Assembly: GCF_000612585.1 (NCBI RefSeq)
Contig: NZ_JFCA01000020.1
Coordinates: forward strand, 51,674-115,673
DNA: 64,000 nucleotides
Reading direction: 5' to 3'
Source of the DNA: Pseudomonas sp. CHM02
GTDB taxonomy: Bacteria > Pseudomonadota > Gammaproteobacteria > Pseudomonadales > Pseudomonadaceae
In this document: positions 30,065-39,448 of the stretch, piece after piece
Position numbering within the stretch: the stretch's first letter is position 1
How the letters are laid out: each line of letters starts with the position of its first letter
The notes under the pieces: model-generated
Seen by the model: only the letters and a program-made list of their open reading frames with translations
The model's database searches: none
Told to the model about the DNA's origin: nothing
Position numbers and translations under genes: made by a program

Positions 30065-32080
30065 TCAAACAGCCAGCAACCGCTCACGCAACTTGCCAAT
30101 CTCATCCCGTGTCTGCGCCGCCGCCTCGAACTCCAGGTCCCGCGCCAACTGGTACATCTTCTCTTCCAGTTGCCGAATCCGCTTGGTGATCTCGCTCGGC
30201 GAGCGCAATTCGTTCTCGTACTTGGCGCTTTCCTCGGCGGCCTTGGCCATGCCCTTGCGCTTCTTGCTGCGCGAGCCCGGCACGGTGGCGCCTTCCATGA
30301 TGTCGGCGACATCCTTGAACACGCCCTTGGGCGTGATGCCATTTTCCAGGTTGAACGCGATCTGCTTGTCGCGCCGGCGCTGGGTCTCGCCAATCGCGCG
30401 CTCCATGGAGCCGGTGATGCGGTCCGCGTAGAGAATCGCCCGGCCATTGAGGTTACGTGCAGCCCGACCGATGGTCTGGATCAGCGAACGCTCGGAGCGC
30501 AGGAAGCCTTCTTTGTCGGCATCGAGGATCGCCACCAGCGACACTTCGGGCATGTCCAGGCCTTCGCGCAGCAGGTTGATCCCCACCAGCACATCAAAGG
30601 TACCCAGGCGCAGGTCGCGGATGATTTCCACACGCTCCACGGTGTCGATGTCCGAGTGCAGGTAGCGCACGCGCACGCCGTGATCAGCCAGGTAGTCGGT
30701 CAAGTCTTCGGACATGCGCTTGGTCAGCGTGGTGACCAGCACTCGCTCTTCCAGGGCGACGCGCTTGGTGATCTCCGAGAGCAAGTCGTCGACCTGGGTC
30801 AGCGCCGGGCGGATTTCGATTTCCGGGTCCACCAGGCCGGTCGGGCGCACCAGTTGCTCGATCACGCGACCGGCATGCTCGGCCTCGTAGTTGCCCGGCG
30901 TGGCAGAGACAAAAATGGTCTGCGGGCTGATGGCTTCCCACTCGTCAAAGCGCATCGGCCGGTTATCCAGCGCCGACGGCAGGCGAAAACCATATTCCAC
31001 CAGCGTCTCTTTACGCGAGCGGTCGCCCTTATACATCGCGCCGACCTGCGGCACGCTGACGTGGGATTCGTCGATCACCAGCAACGCGTCGGGCGGCAGG
31101 TAATCGTAAAGGGTCGGCGGCGGAGCGCCGGACTCGCGGCCCGACAGGTAGCGCGAGTAGTTTTCGATACCGTTGCAGTAGCCCAGTTCCAGGATCATCT
31201 CCAGGTCAAAGCGGGTGCGCTGTTCCAGACGCTGGGCTTCCACCAGCTTGTTGTTCGAACGCAGGTACTCCAGGCGCTCGGCCAACTCGACCTTGATGCC
31301 CTCGATGGCGCCCATCAGGGTTTCGCGTGGCGTTACGTAGTGGCTCTTCGGGTAGAAAGTGAAGCGCGGCAACTTGCGGATCACCTCGCCGGTCAGCGGG
31401 TCGAAGGCTGACAGACTCTCGACTTCATCGTCGAACAGTTCGATGCGGATCGCTTCCAGGTCCGATTCCGCCGGGTAGATGTCGATGACATCGCCGCGCA
31501 CGCGGAAGGTGGCACGGGCGAAGTCCATGTCGTTGCGGGTGTACTGCAGGCTCGTCAACCGGCGCAGCAGTTCGCGCTGGTCGAGTTTGTCGCCGCGATC
31601 GACGTGCAGCACCATCTTCAGGTAGGTTTCCGGGCTGCCCAGGCCGTAGATGCACGACACCGTGGTGACGATGATCGCGTCCTTGCGCTCCAGCAACGCC
31701 TTGGTCGCCGACAGCCGCATCTGCTCGATATGGTCGTTGATCGACGCATCCTTCTCGATAAAGGTATCGGAGGACGGCACGTAGGCTTCGGGCTGGTAGT
31801 AATCGTAGTAAGAAACGAAGTACTCCACCGCGTTGTTCGGGAAGAACGCCTTGAACTCGCCATAGAGCTGCGCGGCCAGGGTCTTGTTCGGCGCCAGCAC
31901 CAGGGTGGGCCGATTGATCTGCGCGATCACGTTGGCGATGCTGAAGGTCTTGCCCGAACCGGTCACCCCGAGCAGCGTCTGGTGGGCCAGGCCGGCTTCA
32001 ATGCCTTCGACCATCTGGCGAATGGCTTCTGGCTGATCGCCAGCGGGTTCAAAGCGGGTGACGAGTTGGAAATCCGACAT
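30065..32080 (-). CDS. uvrB: UvrABC excision nuclease subunit B
   Basis: Damage-verification helicase of nucleotide excision repair. The ATG giving [19 protein letters not shown] is used; 671 aa is the normal length. Walker A is [13 protein letters not shown] near residue 40; the DNA-wedging beta-hairpin region is [12 protein letters not shown]; helicase motifs [20 protein letters not shown] and QTIGRAARN follow; a C-terminal UvrC-binding UVR motif ([18 protein letters not shown]) is present. No convincing LexA box was seen upstream. Confidence 0.98.
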   Translation of the reverse strand: MSDFQLVTRFEPAGDQPEAIRQMVEGIEAGLAHQTLLGVTGSGKTFSIANVIAQINRPTLVLAPNKTLAAQLYGEFKAFFPNNAVEYFVSYYDYYQPEAYVPSSDTFIEKDASINDHIEQMRLSATKALLERKDAIIVTTVSCIYGLGSPETYLKMVLHVDRGDKLDQRELLRRLTSLQYTRNDMDFARATFRVRGDVIDIYPAESDLEAIRIELFDDEVESLSAFDPLTGEVIRKLPRFTFYPKSHYVTPRETLMGAIEGIKVELAERLEYLRSNNKLVEAQRLEQRTRFDLEMILELGYCNGIENYSRYLSGRESGAPPPTLYDYLPPDALLVIDESHVSVPQVGAMYKGDRSRKETLVEYGFRLPSALDNRPMRFDEWEAISPQTIFVSATPGNYEAEHAGRVIEQLVRPTGLVDPEIEIRPALTQVDDLLSEITKRVALEERVLVTTLTKRMSEDLTDYLADHGVRVRYLHSDIDTVERVEIIRDLRLGTFDVLVGINLLREGLDMPEVSLVAILDADKEGFLRSERSLIQTIGRAARNLNGRAILYADRITGSMERAIGETQRRRDKQIAFNLENGITPKGVFKDVADIMEGATVPGSRSKKRKGMAKAAEESAKYENELRSPSEITKRIRQLEEKMYQLARDLEFEAAAQTRDEIGKLRERLLAV

Positions 32081-32427
32081 AACGTACCTCGTGTAGTCAC
32101 CCCCAGACTGTAGACCCGTCGAGGACGAAATAGACCACCACCCGCGAAGATTCAACAAAGCGGGCCGTAGGAAAAAACCATGATAGCCATAGAAGTGGTG
32201 GCGAATGTGACGGGTTTCAAGGCAATCGTCCTACCTGCCGTCCAGGATCAATGTTGCAATAAGACTAACGGTCGGCAAATAAACCGAAAAACTTGGCCGA
32301 AAAGCCATTTCGGCTGTCGCCCTTGGCGGTGATGGCCTCTATACTAGCTCCCCGTTTGTGCACCGCTCTAGTGCATTCGGCTGGAGCGCGACACGTCCCT
32401 CCATTCCCCCATAGAGCTGCCGCAAAA
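32081..32427. promoter_or_regulatory. Divergent promoter region of uvrB and the aromatic aminotransferase
   Basis: 347 bp with no gene. An inverted repeat GCCGAAA-AGCCA-TTTCGGC lies at 32295-32313 and a TATACT hexamer at 32339-32344 may be the -10 element of the aminotransferase promoter, leaving a leader of about 80 bases. A matching -35 hexamer is not clear. Confidence 0.4.
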
Positions 32428-33624
32428 ATGAGCCTGTTCTCCGCTGTCGAAATGGCACCACGCGATCCTATCCTGGGCCTCAACGAAGCATTCAACGCCG
32501 ACACACGAACCACCAAGGTCAACCTTGGCGTGGGCGTTTACTGCAACGAGGAGGGGAAGATTCCACTCTTGCGTGCCGTTGCCGAAGCGGAAGCCATTCG
32601 CGTGGCGCAACACGCCGCCCGTGGGTACTTGCCGATCGACGGCATCGCGGCCTACGACAAGGCCGTGCAGACCCTACTGTTCGGTACCGAGTCGCCGCTG
32701 CTCGCAGCCAGCCGCGTGGTTACCGTGCAGGCGGTGGGTGGCACTGGCGCGCTGAAGATCGGCGCCGACTTCCTCAAGCAGTTGCTGCCTGACGCCGTGG
32801 TTGCCATCAGCGACCCCAGCTGGGAAAACCACCGTGCCCTGTTCGAAACCGCCGGTTTCCCGGTGCAGAACTACCGCTACTACGACGCCGCCACCCACGA
32901 CGTGAATCGTGCCGGCCTGCTCGAAGACCTCAATGCCCTGCCGCCGCAGTCCATCGTGGTGCTGCACGCCTGCTGCCACAACCCGACCGGCGTCGACCTG
33001 AGCCCGGCCGACTGGCAGAACGTGCTGGACGTGGTCAAGGCCAAGAACCTGGTGCCGTTCCTCGACATGGCCTACCAGGGCTTTGGCGACGGCATCCACG
33101 AAGATGCCGCCGCGGTGCGCCTGTTCGCTGAATCGGGCCTGACCTTCTTTGTGTCCAGTTCGTTCTCCAAGTCGTTCTCCCTGTACGGCGAGCGCGTGGG
33201 CGCACTGTCGATCGTCAGCGAGTCCAAGGAAGAAAGCGCGCGCATCCTGTCCCAGGTCAAGCGCGTGATCCGCACCAACTACTCCAACCCGCCGACCCAC
33301 GGCGCAGCCATCGTCGCCGCCGTGCTGAACAACCCTGAGCTGCGCGCCCAGTGGGAAGCCGAACTGGCTGAAATGCGCCTGCGCATCCGTGGCATGCGCG
33401 AGCAGATGGTGGCTGAACTGGCCAAGGCTGCGCCGGGCCACGACTTCAGCTTCGTCGGCCGCCAGCGCGGGATGTTCTCCTACTCCGGCCTGACCGTTGA
33501 ACAAGTCACCCGCTTGCGCAGCGAGTTTGGCATCTATGCGCTGGATACCGGGCGTATCTGTGTGGCGGCGCTGAACCAGTCGAACATCGGTGCGGTCACA
33601 AAGGCGATTGTTCAGGTGCTGTAA
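32428..33624 (+). CDS. tyrB: Aromatic amino acid aminotransferase
   Basis: PLP enzyme of the class I aspartate/tyrosine aminotransferase group, last step of Tyr and Phe synthesis and first of their breakdown. The start MSLFSAVEMAPRDPILGLNE gives 398 aa, as expected for the family. Key stretches: HACCHNPTGVDLSPADW (PLP ring contact), SSSFSKSFSLYGERVG with the Schiff-base Lys, and the C-terminal Arg in TGRICVAALN. Aspartate aminotransferase activity cannot be excluded from sequence. The next feature is a terminator. Confidence 0.92.
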   Translation: MSLFSAVEMAPRDPILGLNEAFNADTRTTKVNLGVGVYCNEEGKIPLLRAVAEAEAIRVAQHAARGYLPIDGIAAYDKAVQTLLFGTESPLLAASRVVTVQAVGGTGALKIGADFLKQLLPDAVVAISDPSWENHRALFETAGFPVQNYRYYDAATHDVNRAGLLEDLNALPPQSIVVLHACCHNPTGVDLSPADWQNVLDVVKAKNLVPFLDMAYQGFGDGIHEDAAAVRLFAESGLTFFVSSSFSKSFSLYGERVGALSIVSESKEESARILSQVKRVIRTNYSNPPTHGAAIVAAVLNNPELRAQWEAELAEMRLRIRGMREQMVAELAKAAPGHDFSFVGRQRGMFSYSGLTVEQVTRLRSEFGIYALDTGRICVAALNQSNIGAVTKAIVQVL

Positions 33625-33639
33625 GCCTTGAGCAGATAA

Positions 33640-33678
33640 CGAGGGGGAAGCCATTAATGGGCTTCCCCTTTTTTATTA
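33640..33678 (+). terminator. Rho-independent terminator after tyrB
   Basis: GGGGAAGCC and GGCTTCCCC pair across an AATTAATG-type loop, followed by TTTTTTATT, 16 bases after the stop. Confidence 0.9.
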
Positions 33679-33740
33679 GTGTATCCCGTCCTGAATCAGG
33701 TTTACCCCTGTTTCAGGACTAGACAGTGAACACTGAACCT

Positions 33741-33870
33741 GTGGTGAGCGAGCGTGCTCGCGCTGGGCTGCGCAGCAGCCCCAACCCTGCCACCTTGAAC
33801 TTCCTGACGAAACGCGGTGCCTGAACAAGGGGCCGCTGCGCGCCCCAGCGCGAGCAAGCTCGCTCACCAC
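33741..33870. repeat. Long REP inverted pair (REPIN)
   Basis: GTGGTGAGCGAGCGTGCTCG at the left and the complementary GAGCAAGCTCGCTCACCAC at the right, with inner GC-rich palindromes on both sides, span 130 bp. Together with the terminator it accounts for most of the 33625-33958 gap. Confidence 0.85.
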
Positions 33871-33958
33871 AACAATCGCATCGCCTGCAAAAAATTCACT
33901 GGGCGCAACGCGCAGCCCCTAGACTGAACCCTGACTGCCCCTTTGCTGTGAGAGCCCT

Positions 33959-34168
33959 ATGAGAAACGACGACCTGGACCTGCGCGCCGACCGCGACGAA
34001 CTGCATGACTATGCCCCACGCGCACCACAACCCAAGCGCCAGAAGAGCCTGGTGCTGCAAGTGGCGCTCGGCGTGTTCCTCGGTGGACTTGCGCTGTGGC
34101 TGGTGCAGTTGGGCGCGACCGCAATCATGGCCAAACTGGCCATGGGCACCCTGCAATTCGGCGGCTGA
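33959..34168 (+). CDS. Small membrane protein of unknown function
   Basis: A 69-aa protein with a charged N-terminus (MRNDDLDLRADRDELHDY), a basic turn (PKRQK) and one hydrophobic helix at about residues 31-55 (LVLQVALGVFLGGLALWLVQL). It is flanked on both sides by REP pairs, which normally lie between genes, and this supports it being a real gene. No function is recognised. Confidence 0.65.
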   Translation: MRNDDLDLRADRDELHDYAPRAPQPKRQKSLVLQVALGVFLGGLALWLVQLGATAIMAKLAMGTLQFGG

Positions 34169-34180
34169 AAACGATCAAAA

Positions 34181-34267
34181 TGTGGGGGCTGGCTTGCCTG
34201 CGATAGCATCAACCAATTTTGCCTGATACACCGAGGTGCCAGCATCGCAGGCAAGCCAGCTCCCACA
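34181..34267. repeat. REP inverted pair
   Basis: TGTGGGGGCTGGCTTGCCTG and GCAGGCAAGCCAGCTCCCACA flank about 45 bp between the small membrane protein gene and the ptrR-like gene. Confidence 0.85.
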
Positions 34268-34273
34268 TTTGAA

Positions 34274-35170
34274 TTACTGCGCTACCAGATCGCGTTCCTC
34301 CAACAACTTCACAAAACTGTTCAAGCTCTGTGACACCGTCCCCCGCCGCCAGATCAGCCAGGTATTCAAGATCCGGAAGTTATCCGCCAGCGGCCACACG
34401 CTCACTGCCGCGAACCCAGGCATGTTCTCCAGCATGCTGCGCGGCATCAGCGCCAACCCCGCCCCGGCGCTGACGCAGGCGAGCATGCCGTGATAGGACT
34501 CGATCTCGAAGATCTTGCCAGGCACCGCACCATCCTGTGAAAACCAGCGCTCAAAGTGGTGCCGGTACGAACAGTTGGAGCGAAAGGTGTAGATGTTCTC
34601 GCCATTCACATCCTGCCCCCGGGTGATCGGCGCGTGATGCAGCGGCGCAATCACCACCATTTCCTCTTCAAACACCGCCACGCCTTCCAGGGTGGAATGC
34701 AGCACCGGTCCGTCGACAAACGCCGCCGTCAGCCGACCCGACAACACGCCTTCGATCATGGTGCCCGAGGGGCCAGTGCTCAGGTCCAGCTCGACCTTGG
34801 TGTGCTTCTGGTTGTACGCCGCCAGCAACGCCGGGATGCGCACGGCCGCGGTACTTTCCAGCGAACCGAGGGCAAACGCGCCCTGGGGCTCCTCCCCCGC
34901 CACTGTCGCGCGGGCTTCCTGCACCAGGTCGAGGATGCGCCGCGCATAGCCGAGGAAATTCCACCCCGCCGGTGACAGGCGCAAGCGGCTTTTCTCGCGG
35001 ATGAACAATTCCACGCCCAGGTCCTGCTCCAGTTGCTTGATACGCGTGGTCAGGTTCGACGGCACCCGATGAATCAACTGCGCGGCGGCGCTGATGCTGC
35101 CTTGCTCGGCAACGGCCTTGAAGATTTCCAGCTGCACCAGGTCCAATTCATTCTCCAATCGTGAATGCAT
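34274..35170 (-). CDS. ptrR: LysR-type regulator, PtrR-like
   Basis: A 298-aa LysR regulator with the N-terminal helix-turn-helix ([24 protein letters not shown]) and a substrate-binding domain. It is divergent from a succinate-semialdehyde dehydrogenase gene with a 79-bp gap. This is the same layout as yneJ(ptrR)/yneI(sad) in E. coli, where PtrR controls putrescine and GABA breakdown, and the symbol rests on that context. Upstream A/T-rich sequence around 35174-35190 is the probable shared operator. Confidence 0.85.
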   Translation of the reverse strand: MHSRLENELDLVQLEIFKAVAEQGSISAAAQLIHRVPSNLTTRIKQLEQDLGVELFIREKSRLRLSPAGWNFLGYARRILDLVQEARATVAGEEPQGAFALGSLESTAAVRIPALLAAYNQKHTKVELDLSTGPSGTMIEGVLSGRLTAAFVDGPVLHSTLEGVAVFEEEMVVIAPLHHAPITRGQDVNGENIYTFRSNCSYRHHFERWFSQDGAVPGKIFEIESYHGMLACVSAGAGLALMPRSMLENMPGFAAVSVWPLADNFRILNTWLIWRRGTVSQSLNSFVKLLEERDLVAQ

Positions 35171-35249
35171 TGCTTAATATTATTCAGTTTCCAGAAAAGA
35201 TACAGCCCCGTACGCTGAACCCAACTTAACCATTCAGCAGGACGGTGCC

Positions 35250-36632
35250 ATGAACACAACCACCCACGCCCTTTCGATCAACCCGGCCAACGGCGGGACG
35301 GTCGGCAGCTACGCCTACGAAACCGAGCAGCAACTGGACGCCGCCCTCGACCGCGCCACCCGCGCCTTCCGCATCTGGCGCCGCCAGCCGGTAAGCCAGC
35401 GCGCCGAATTGCTGCTGGCCCTGGCCTCCGTCCTGCGCGAACAAGCCGAGGACATGGCGCAGACGATCACTCTGGAAATGGGTAAACCCATCGCCCAGGC
35501 GCGTGCCGAAATCGAAAAATGCGCGCAACTGAGCGAATGGTACGCCGCCCACGGCCCGGCCATGCTCGCCCCGGAACCGACGCTGGTGGAGAACGGCAGC
35601 GCCCAGATCGAATACCGCCCGCTGGGCCCGGTCTTCGCCGTGATGCCGTGGAACTTCCCGGTGTGGCAAGTACTGCGCGGCGCCGTGCCGACCATGCTGG
35701 CCGGCAACACGTACGTGCTCAAACATGCACCGAACGTGATGGGCAGCGCTTACCTGATCCGGCAGGCGTTCCAGAAAGCCGGCTTCGCCGAAGGCCTGTT
35801 TGAAGTGGTCAACGTGACCAACGACGGCGTGTCCAAAGCCATCGCCGATCCGCGCATCGCCGCCGTCACCCTCACCGGCAGTGTGCGTGCCGGTATCGCC
35901 ATCGGCTCCCAGGCCGGCGCCGCGCTGAAAAAATGCGTGCTGGAACTGGGCGGCTCCGACCCATTCATCGTGCTCAACGACGCCGACCTCGACGCCGCCG
36001 TGCAAGCCGCACTGATCGGCCGCTTCCAGAACAGCGGCCAGGTCTGCGCCGCCGCCAAGCGCCTGATCATCGAAGCCGGTGTGGTCGAAGCCTTCACCGC
36101 TAAATTCCTGGAGGCCAGCCGTGCCCTGGTGATGGGCGACCCGACTTCAGCCGCCACCTACATCGGCCCGATGGCGCGCTTCGACCTGCGCGACGAGCTG
36201 CACGGCCAGGTCCAGGCCACCCTGGAAGAAGGTGCCACCCTGCTGCTCGGCGGCAACAAAGTACCCGGCGCCGGCAACTACTACGCGCCGACCATCCTGG
36301 CCAACGTCACCGACCAGATGACCTCGTTCAAACAGGAACTGTTCGGTCCCGTGGCCTCGATCATCACCGCCCGCGACGCCGACCACGCCGTGGCCCTGGC
36401 GAATGACAGCGAGTTCGGCCTCACCGCCAGCATCTTCACCACCGACGCGGCGAAGGCACGCGACATCGCCAACCAGCTGGAAACCGGCGGCATCTTCGTC
36501 AATGCCTTCAGCGTCTCCGACCCCCGGGTGGCGTTTGGCGGGATCAAGAAGAGCGGTTTCGGGCGTGAGTTGTCGCACTTCGGCGTGCGGGAGTTCTGCA
36601 ACGCACAGACGGTGTGGCTGGATCGCAAGTAA
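35250..36632 (+). CDS. sad: NAD(P)-dependent succinate-semialdehyde dehydrogenase, Sad-type
   Basis: Aldehyde dehydrogenase of 460 aa that oxidises succinate semialdehyde to succinate in GABA/putrescine catabolism. Signatures: VMPWNFPVWQVLRG (cofactor/oxyanion), VLELGGSDPFIV with the general base Glu, and NSGQVCAAAKRLI with the catalytic Cys near residue 268. Length and divergence from a PtrR-like gene favour Sad (YneI) over GabD. Confidence 0.9.
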   Translation: MNTTTHALSINPANGGTVGSYAYETEQQLDAALDRATRAFRIWRRQPVSQRAELLLALASVLREQAEDMAQTITLEMGKPIAQARAEIEKCAQLSEWYAAHGPAMLAPEPTLVENGSAQIEYRPLGPVFAVMPWNFPVWQVLRGAVPTMLAGNTYVLKHAPNVMGSAYLIRQAFQKAGFAEGLFEVVNVTNDGVSKAIADPRIAAVTLTGSVRAGIAIGSQAGAALKKCVLELGGSDPFIVLNDADLDAAVQAALIGRFQNSGQVCAAAKRLIIEAGVVEAFTAKFLEASRALVMGDPTSAATYIGPMARFDLRDELHGQVQATLEEGATLLLGGNKVPGAGNYYAPTILANVTDQMTSFKQELFGPVASIITARDADHAVALANDSEFGLTASIFTTDAAKARDIANQLETGGIFVNAFSVSDPRVAFGGIKKSGFGRELSHFGVREFCNAQTVWLDRK

Positions 36633-36661
36633 GCTGGCAATGACGGCTTGACCGGAATGTC

Positions 36662-36967
36662 TCAGCAGCGGATATGCCGGCGCACACACTGCACCAGCCC
36701 GTCCAGCGCCTTCGACTTCACCGGCGCCAGCACACAGACCGTGTGCTCGCGCTGGTCCTCCTTCACTGTCAGGGTGTAATGCACCTGGCCCGGATTACCG
36801 GGCGCGGGTGCAGTGCTTTGCGGCAACTGGAAGAAGTCGCACTTGTCGACCAGCCGCCGCAGCTCCTGCTGGTCCTGCTCAGGCAAGGTGTCCAGTTCCA
36901 CCGTCTGCGACTTGGCCAGGCCTGGAAAGAACCCAGGCCCGCCGTTTTCCTTCAGCGAAATTCGCAT
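36662..36967 (-). CDS. Emfourin-like inhibitor of the neighbouring M4 protease
   Basis: A 101-aa protein resembling the protealysin inhibitor emfourin: it begins MRISLKENGGPGFFPGLAKS, carries the LPEQDQQELRRLVDKCDFF helix, and ends in a Cys-rich tail. It has GAGGAAC before the ATG and lies 14 bp downstream of a protealysin-like M4 protease gene, the same two-gene order as in Serratia. Its role should be to block the protease, presumably in the cytoplasm. Recognition rests on memory of the family plus context. Confidence 0.8.
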   Translation of the reverse strand: MRISLKENGGPGFFPGLAKSQTVELDTLPEQDQQELRRLVDKCDFFQLPQSTAPAPGNPGQVHYTLTVKEDQREHTVCVLAPVKSKALDGLVQCVRRHIRC

Positions 36968-36981
36968 GGTTGTTCCTCACG

Positions 36982-38046
36982 TCAGACAGAAATGCCGACC
37001 GCTTTCCACCCCTCCTTGACCGCCTTCTGCTCATCCTTGTTCGCACCATACAGGCGACCGGCAACATCATAGGTAATGCGCGCAAAGCGCAAAAAGCCGG
37101 AGTTGGGCCGCAGCCGCGCATCGCGCAGCGCGTCGTACCAGATGCGCCCGGCGCGCTCCCAGGCAAACCCGCCCAGTTTGGTTGCCACTTGGTAGAACGC
37201 ATGGTTGGGAATACCGGAATTGATATGCACCCCGCCATTGTCCTCGTAGGTCTGCACAAAATCATCCATGTGCCCCGGCTGAGGGTCCTTGCCCAGCAGC
37301 TTGTCGTCAAACGCGGTGCCGGGGGCTTTCATCGAGCGCAGGGCGGTGCCTTTGATCCTCTTGGTGAACAGCCCTTTGCCGATCAGCCAATCGGCGTCTT
37401 CCGCGCTTTGCTTCAAGGCATATTGCTTGATCAACGAGCCGAACACGTCCGACAGCGATTCGTTCAACGCCCCGGATTGGTTGAAATACATCAGCTTGGC
37501 CTCGTCCTCGGTGACGCCATGGGCCAACTCATGACCGATCACGTCGAGGGCGACCGTGAAGCGGTTGAACAACTGCGCGTCTCCATCCCCGAACACCATC
37601 TGGGTCGAGTTCCAGAACGCGTTGTTGTAGTTCTGGCCAAAATGCACGGTGGCGTCCAATGCCATGCCGGCATCGTCGATAGAGTTGCGGTCGAAGACCT
37701 CATCGAAAAAATCGAAGGTGGCGCCCAAGCCATCGTAGGCCTCGTCCACTGCCGGATCACCGCTGGCGGGCTGCCCTTCGCCACGCACCAGCGTGCCCGG
37801 CAAGCTGTCGGTGCCCTCGGCACTGTAGATCGATCGCCGCTTGTCGGCCCCCATGGCCAGGGCCATATGCGCCGGCCCTTTGGCCGGCACGGCGACCATC
37901 CGTAGCGAGCGGAACGTTGTGTCCTTGGCGCGGGTGCGCAGCGCGACCTCCCGTTGCGCTTTGTCGCCGTTGCGCGCGATCTGGTCGAGCATATAGGGCG
38001 GTATCAGGCAGAAAATCGGATGGCGATGTTGCTGACGAACACACAT
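36982..38046 (-). CDS. Protealysin-like M4 metalloprotease
   Basis: Thermolysin-family zinc protease of 354 aa without a signal peptide. A short N-terminal propeptide contains the PPYML motif (16-20) typical of protealysin-type precursors. Zinc ligands are in HELAH (172-176) and Glu196 in ALNESLSD, and the catalytic His is in GGVHINSGIPNHAF, so the site is complete. The ATG at 38046 has GGAG upstream; a TTG nine codons earlier is rejected. It is followed by the emfourin-like gene and is divergent from a nuclease gene. Confidence 0.92.
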   Translation of the reverse strand: MCVRQQHRHPIFCLIPPYMLDQIARNGDKAQREVALRTRAKDTTFRSLRMVAVPAKGPAHMALAMGADKRRSIYSAEGTDSLPGTLVRGEGQPASGDPAVDEAYDGLGATFDFFDEVFDRNSIDDAGMALDATVHFGQNYNNAFWNSTQMVFGDGDAQLFNRFTVALDVIGHELAHGVTEDEAKLMYFNQSGALNESLSDVFGSLIKQYALKQSAEDADWLIGKGLFTKRIKGTALRSMKAPGTAFDDKLLGKDPQPGHMDDFVQTYEDNGGVHINSGIPNHAFYQVATKLGGFAWERAGRIWYDALRDARLRPNSGFLRFARITYDVAGRLYGANKDEQKAVKEGWKAVGISV

Positions 38047-38174
38047 TGGCTGGCTCCATTTGGCATGTGACAACGTCCGAGTAATCGATTCAGGATAGAC
38101 CCAGGGGGTTAACGCGCATCATCAATTGTCATTAACCTATGTTGCAGTCGTGTTTATCCAAGGAGGACTTACCG

Positions 38175-39101
38175 ATGCCCGCACGCAAAGCGAAGATCGA
38201 CCTTTCGTACCGCCCCAGGCTCGCCGACCTGCGCCCTTTGATCGCCCCGAGCCCCACGCTGCTGGAGGCACGGGCTGCAACGCCGCGCGTCACACCCGCC
38301 AAAGACCTGAAGGACCGGCGCGGCTACGCTGAAGACTTTCTCGGCAGCTTCGCGGTGCCCTGGCCCACGGTCGAAGAGGCCTTGGCAGATGATGCACAGA
38401 CGCGTCTGGACTACACGCACTTCTCAATCACGATGTCCCGCTCGAAGCGCCTCGCGCTGTACGTGGGCGTCAACGTCGACGGCGGCCAGCACGTGGACAT
38501 CATCCGCAGCAACGACACCTGGGCCTACGACGGCCGCCTGCCCACGGACGCCCAGGTGGGCGAAGCGCTCTATGCCAGCAACGGCCTGGACCGCGGCCAC
38601 CTGGTCCGCCGCCAAGACCCCAACTGGGGCGACGCGGCGCAAACCGCCAACCTCGACACTTTCCATTTCACCAACTGTTCGCCGCAGATGAGCGGGTTCA
38701 ACCAGAAGACCTGGCTGGAGCTCGAAGACTATATCCTCGACAACACCCAGCGCTGGAAAGCCCGGGCCACCGTGTTCAGCGGCCCGGTATTCGCCGACGA
38801 CGACCGCGTGTACCGAGGCGTGCAGATCCCCAAGGCGTTCTGGAAAGTGGTTGCCTACCTCAGCGATGACGGCAAGCCTTCGGCCAGCGCCTACATGATC
38901 GATCAGAACCGCGAGCTGGGCCAACTCGACCTGGTGTTCGGCCAACTCAGGACCTACCAGCGCAGCGTGATCCAGATAGAACGCCTGACCGGCATCCGTT
39001 TCGCCAACCTGGCCGACTACGACGGTTTCAGCAACGAAGAACGCGCTACCGGCACGCGGATTGAAGCCGTGATCCAGGGTCCCGAGGACATTCGTCTCTG
39101 A
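38175..39101 (+). CDS. DNA/RNA non-specific endonuclease (Serratia nuclease family)
   Basis: A 308-aa beta-beta-alpha-metal nuclease. The catalytic motif is intact: DRGH at 139-142 with His142 as base, and FNQKTWLELE giving the Mg-binding Asn176 and Glu184, matching Asn119 and Glu127 of the Serratia enzyme. No signal peptide is visible; the first 55 residues are basic and Pro/Ala-rich. The ATG has a strong AAGGAGG. A long N-terminal segment before the fold (about 1-75) could be a trafficking region. It is divergent from the M4 protease with a 128-bp gap. Confidence 0.93.
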   Translation: MPARKAKIDLSYRPRLADLRPLIAPSPTLLEARAATPRVTPAKDLKDRRGYAEDFLGSFAVPWPTVEEALADDAQTRLDYTHFSITMSRSKRLALYVGVNVDGGQHVDIIRSNDTWAYDGRLPTDAQVGEALYASNGLDRGHLVRRQDPNWGDAAQTANLDTFHFTNCSPQMSGFNQKTWLELEDYILDNTQRWKARATVFSGPVFADDDRVYRGVQIPKAFWKVVAYLSDDGKPSASAYMIDQNRELGQLDLVFGQLRTYQRSVIQIERLTGIRFANLADYDGFSNEERATGTRIEAVIQGPEDIRL

Positions 39102-39139
39102 GCGATCAGGCCCTGGGCTATTTCGCCTCGCACGAATCA

Positions 39140-39325
39140 ACTACCATACCGCGCCGGTTCCCAAACGGGACTAATAGGGAATCCGAAGCGCGGTCCCCCC
39201 GCGTCAATCGGAACTGCCCCCGCAACTGTAGGTGCTGAGCCTGCTCCTCGATGCCACTGGATCATGTCCGGGAAGGCTGGAGCGTGGCGACGACGCATCA
39301 GTCAGGAGACCTGCCGGCTCAAACT
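39140..39325 (+). ncRNA. Adenosylcobalamin riboswitch
   Basis: Conserved blocks appear in order: GCCGGTTCCC, AATAGGGAATCCGAAGC, GGAACTGCCCCCGCAACTGTA, ATGCCACTGG, GGGAAGGCTGG and GTCAGGAGACCTGCCGGC, the last two holding the B12-box and the closing stem. It precedes an ABC importer and should repress it when B12 is plentiful. Confidence 0.95.
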
Positions 39326-39400
39326 CAATCACTGACCGGCGGGGTGTCCGGGAAGGACATTCTTGCCTGTCTCTCGCACAGCGCTCGAGGGTGTATTTGC

Positions 39401-39432
39401 GAACCGTACCTCCCCAGTTCCACGTACGGTTC
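39401..39432 (+). promoter_or_regulatory. Hairpin in the riboswitch expression platform
   Basis: GAACCGTAC and GTACGGTTC are exact 9-bp arms. The loop holds CTCC, which could pair with the GGAG ribosome binding site at 39437-39440, four bases past the hairpin. Translation control is therefore plausible. Confidence 0.5.
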
Positions 39433-39448
39433 ACTCGGAGATCGCCCC

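Noticed and set aside
29869..30447. Upstream extension of the gltX frame
   Set aside because: The added residues show no homology, overlap a REP pair and uvrB, and the ATG at 29868 gives the standard 493-aa enzyme.
32081..32180. LexA (SOS) box upstream of uvrB
   Set aside because: No CTG-N10-CAG with a convincing A/T-rich centre was found at promoter distance.
39401..39432. Hairpin resembling a group II intron segment (GTACGGTTC)
   Set aside because: No intron domains V/VI or reverse transcriptase follow; the btuF-like gene starts directly, so it is treated as part of the riboswitch leader.
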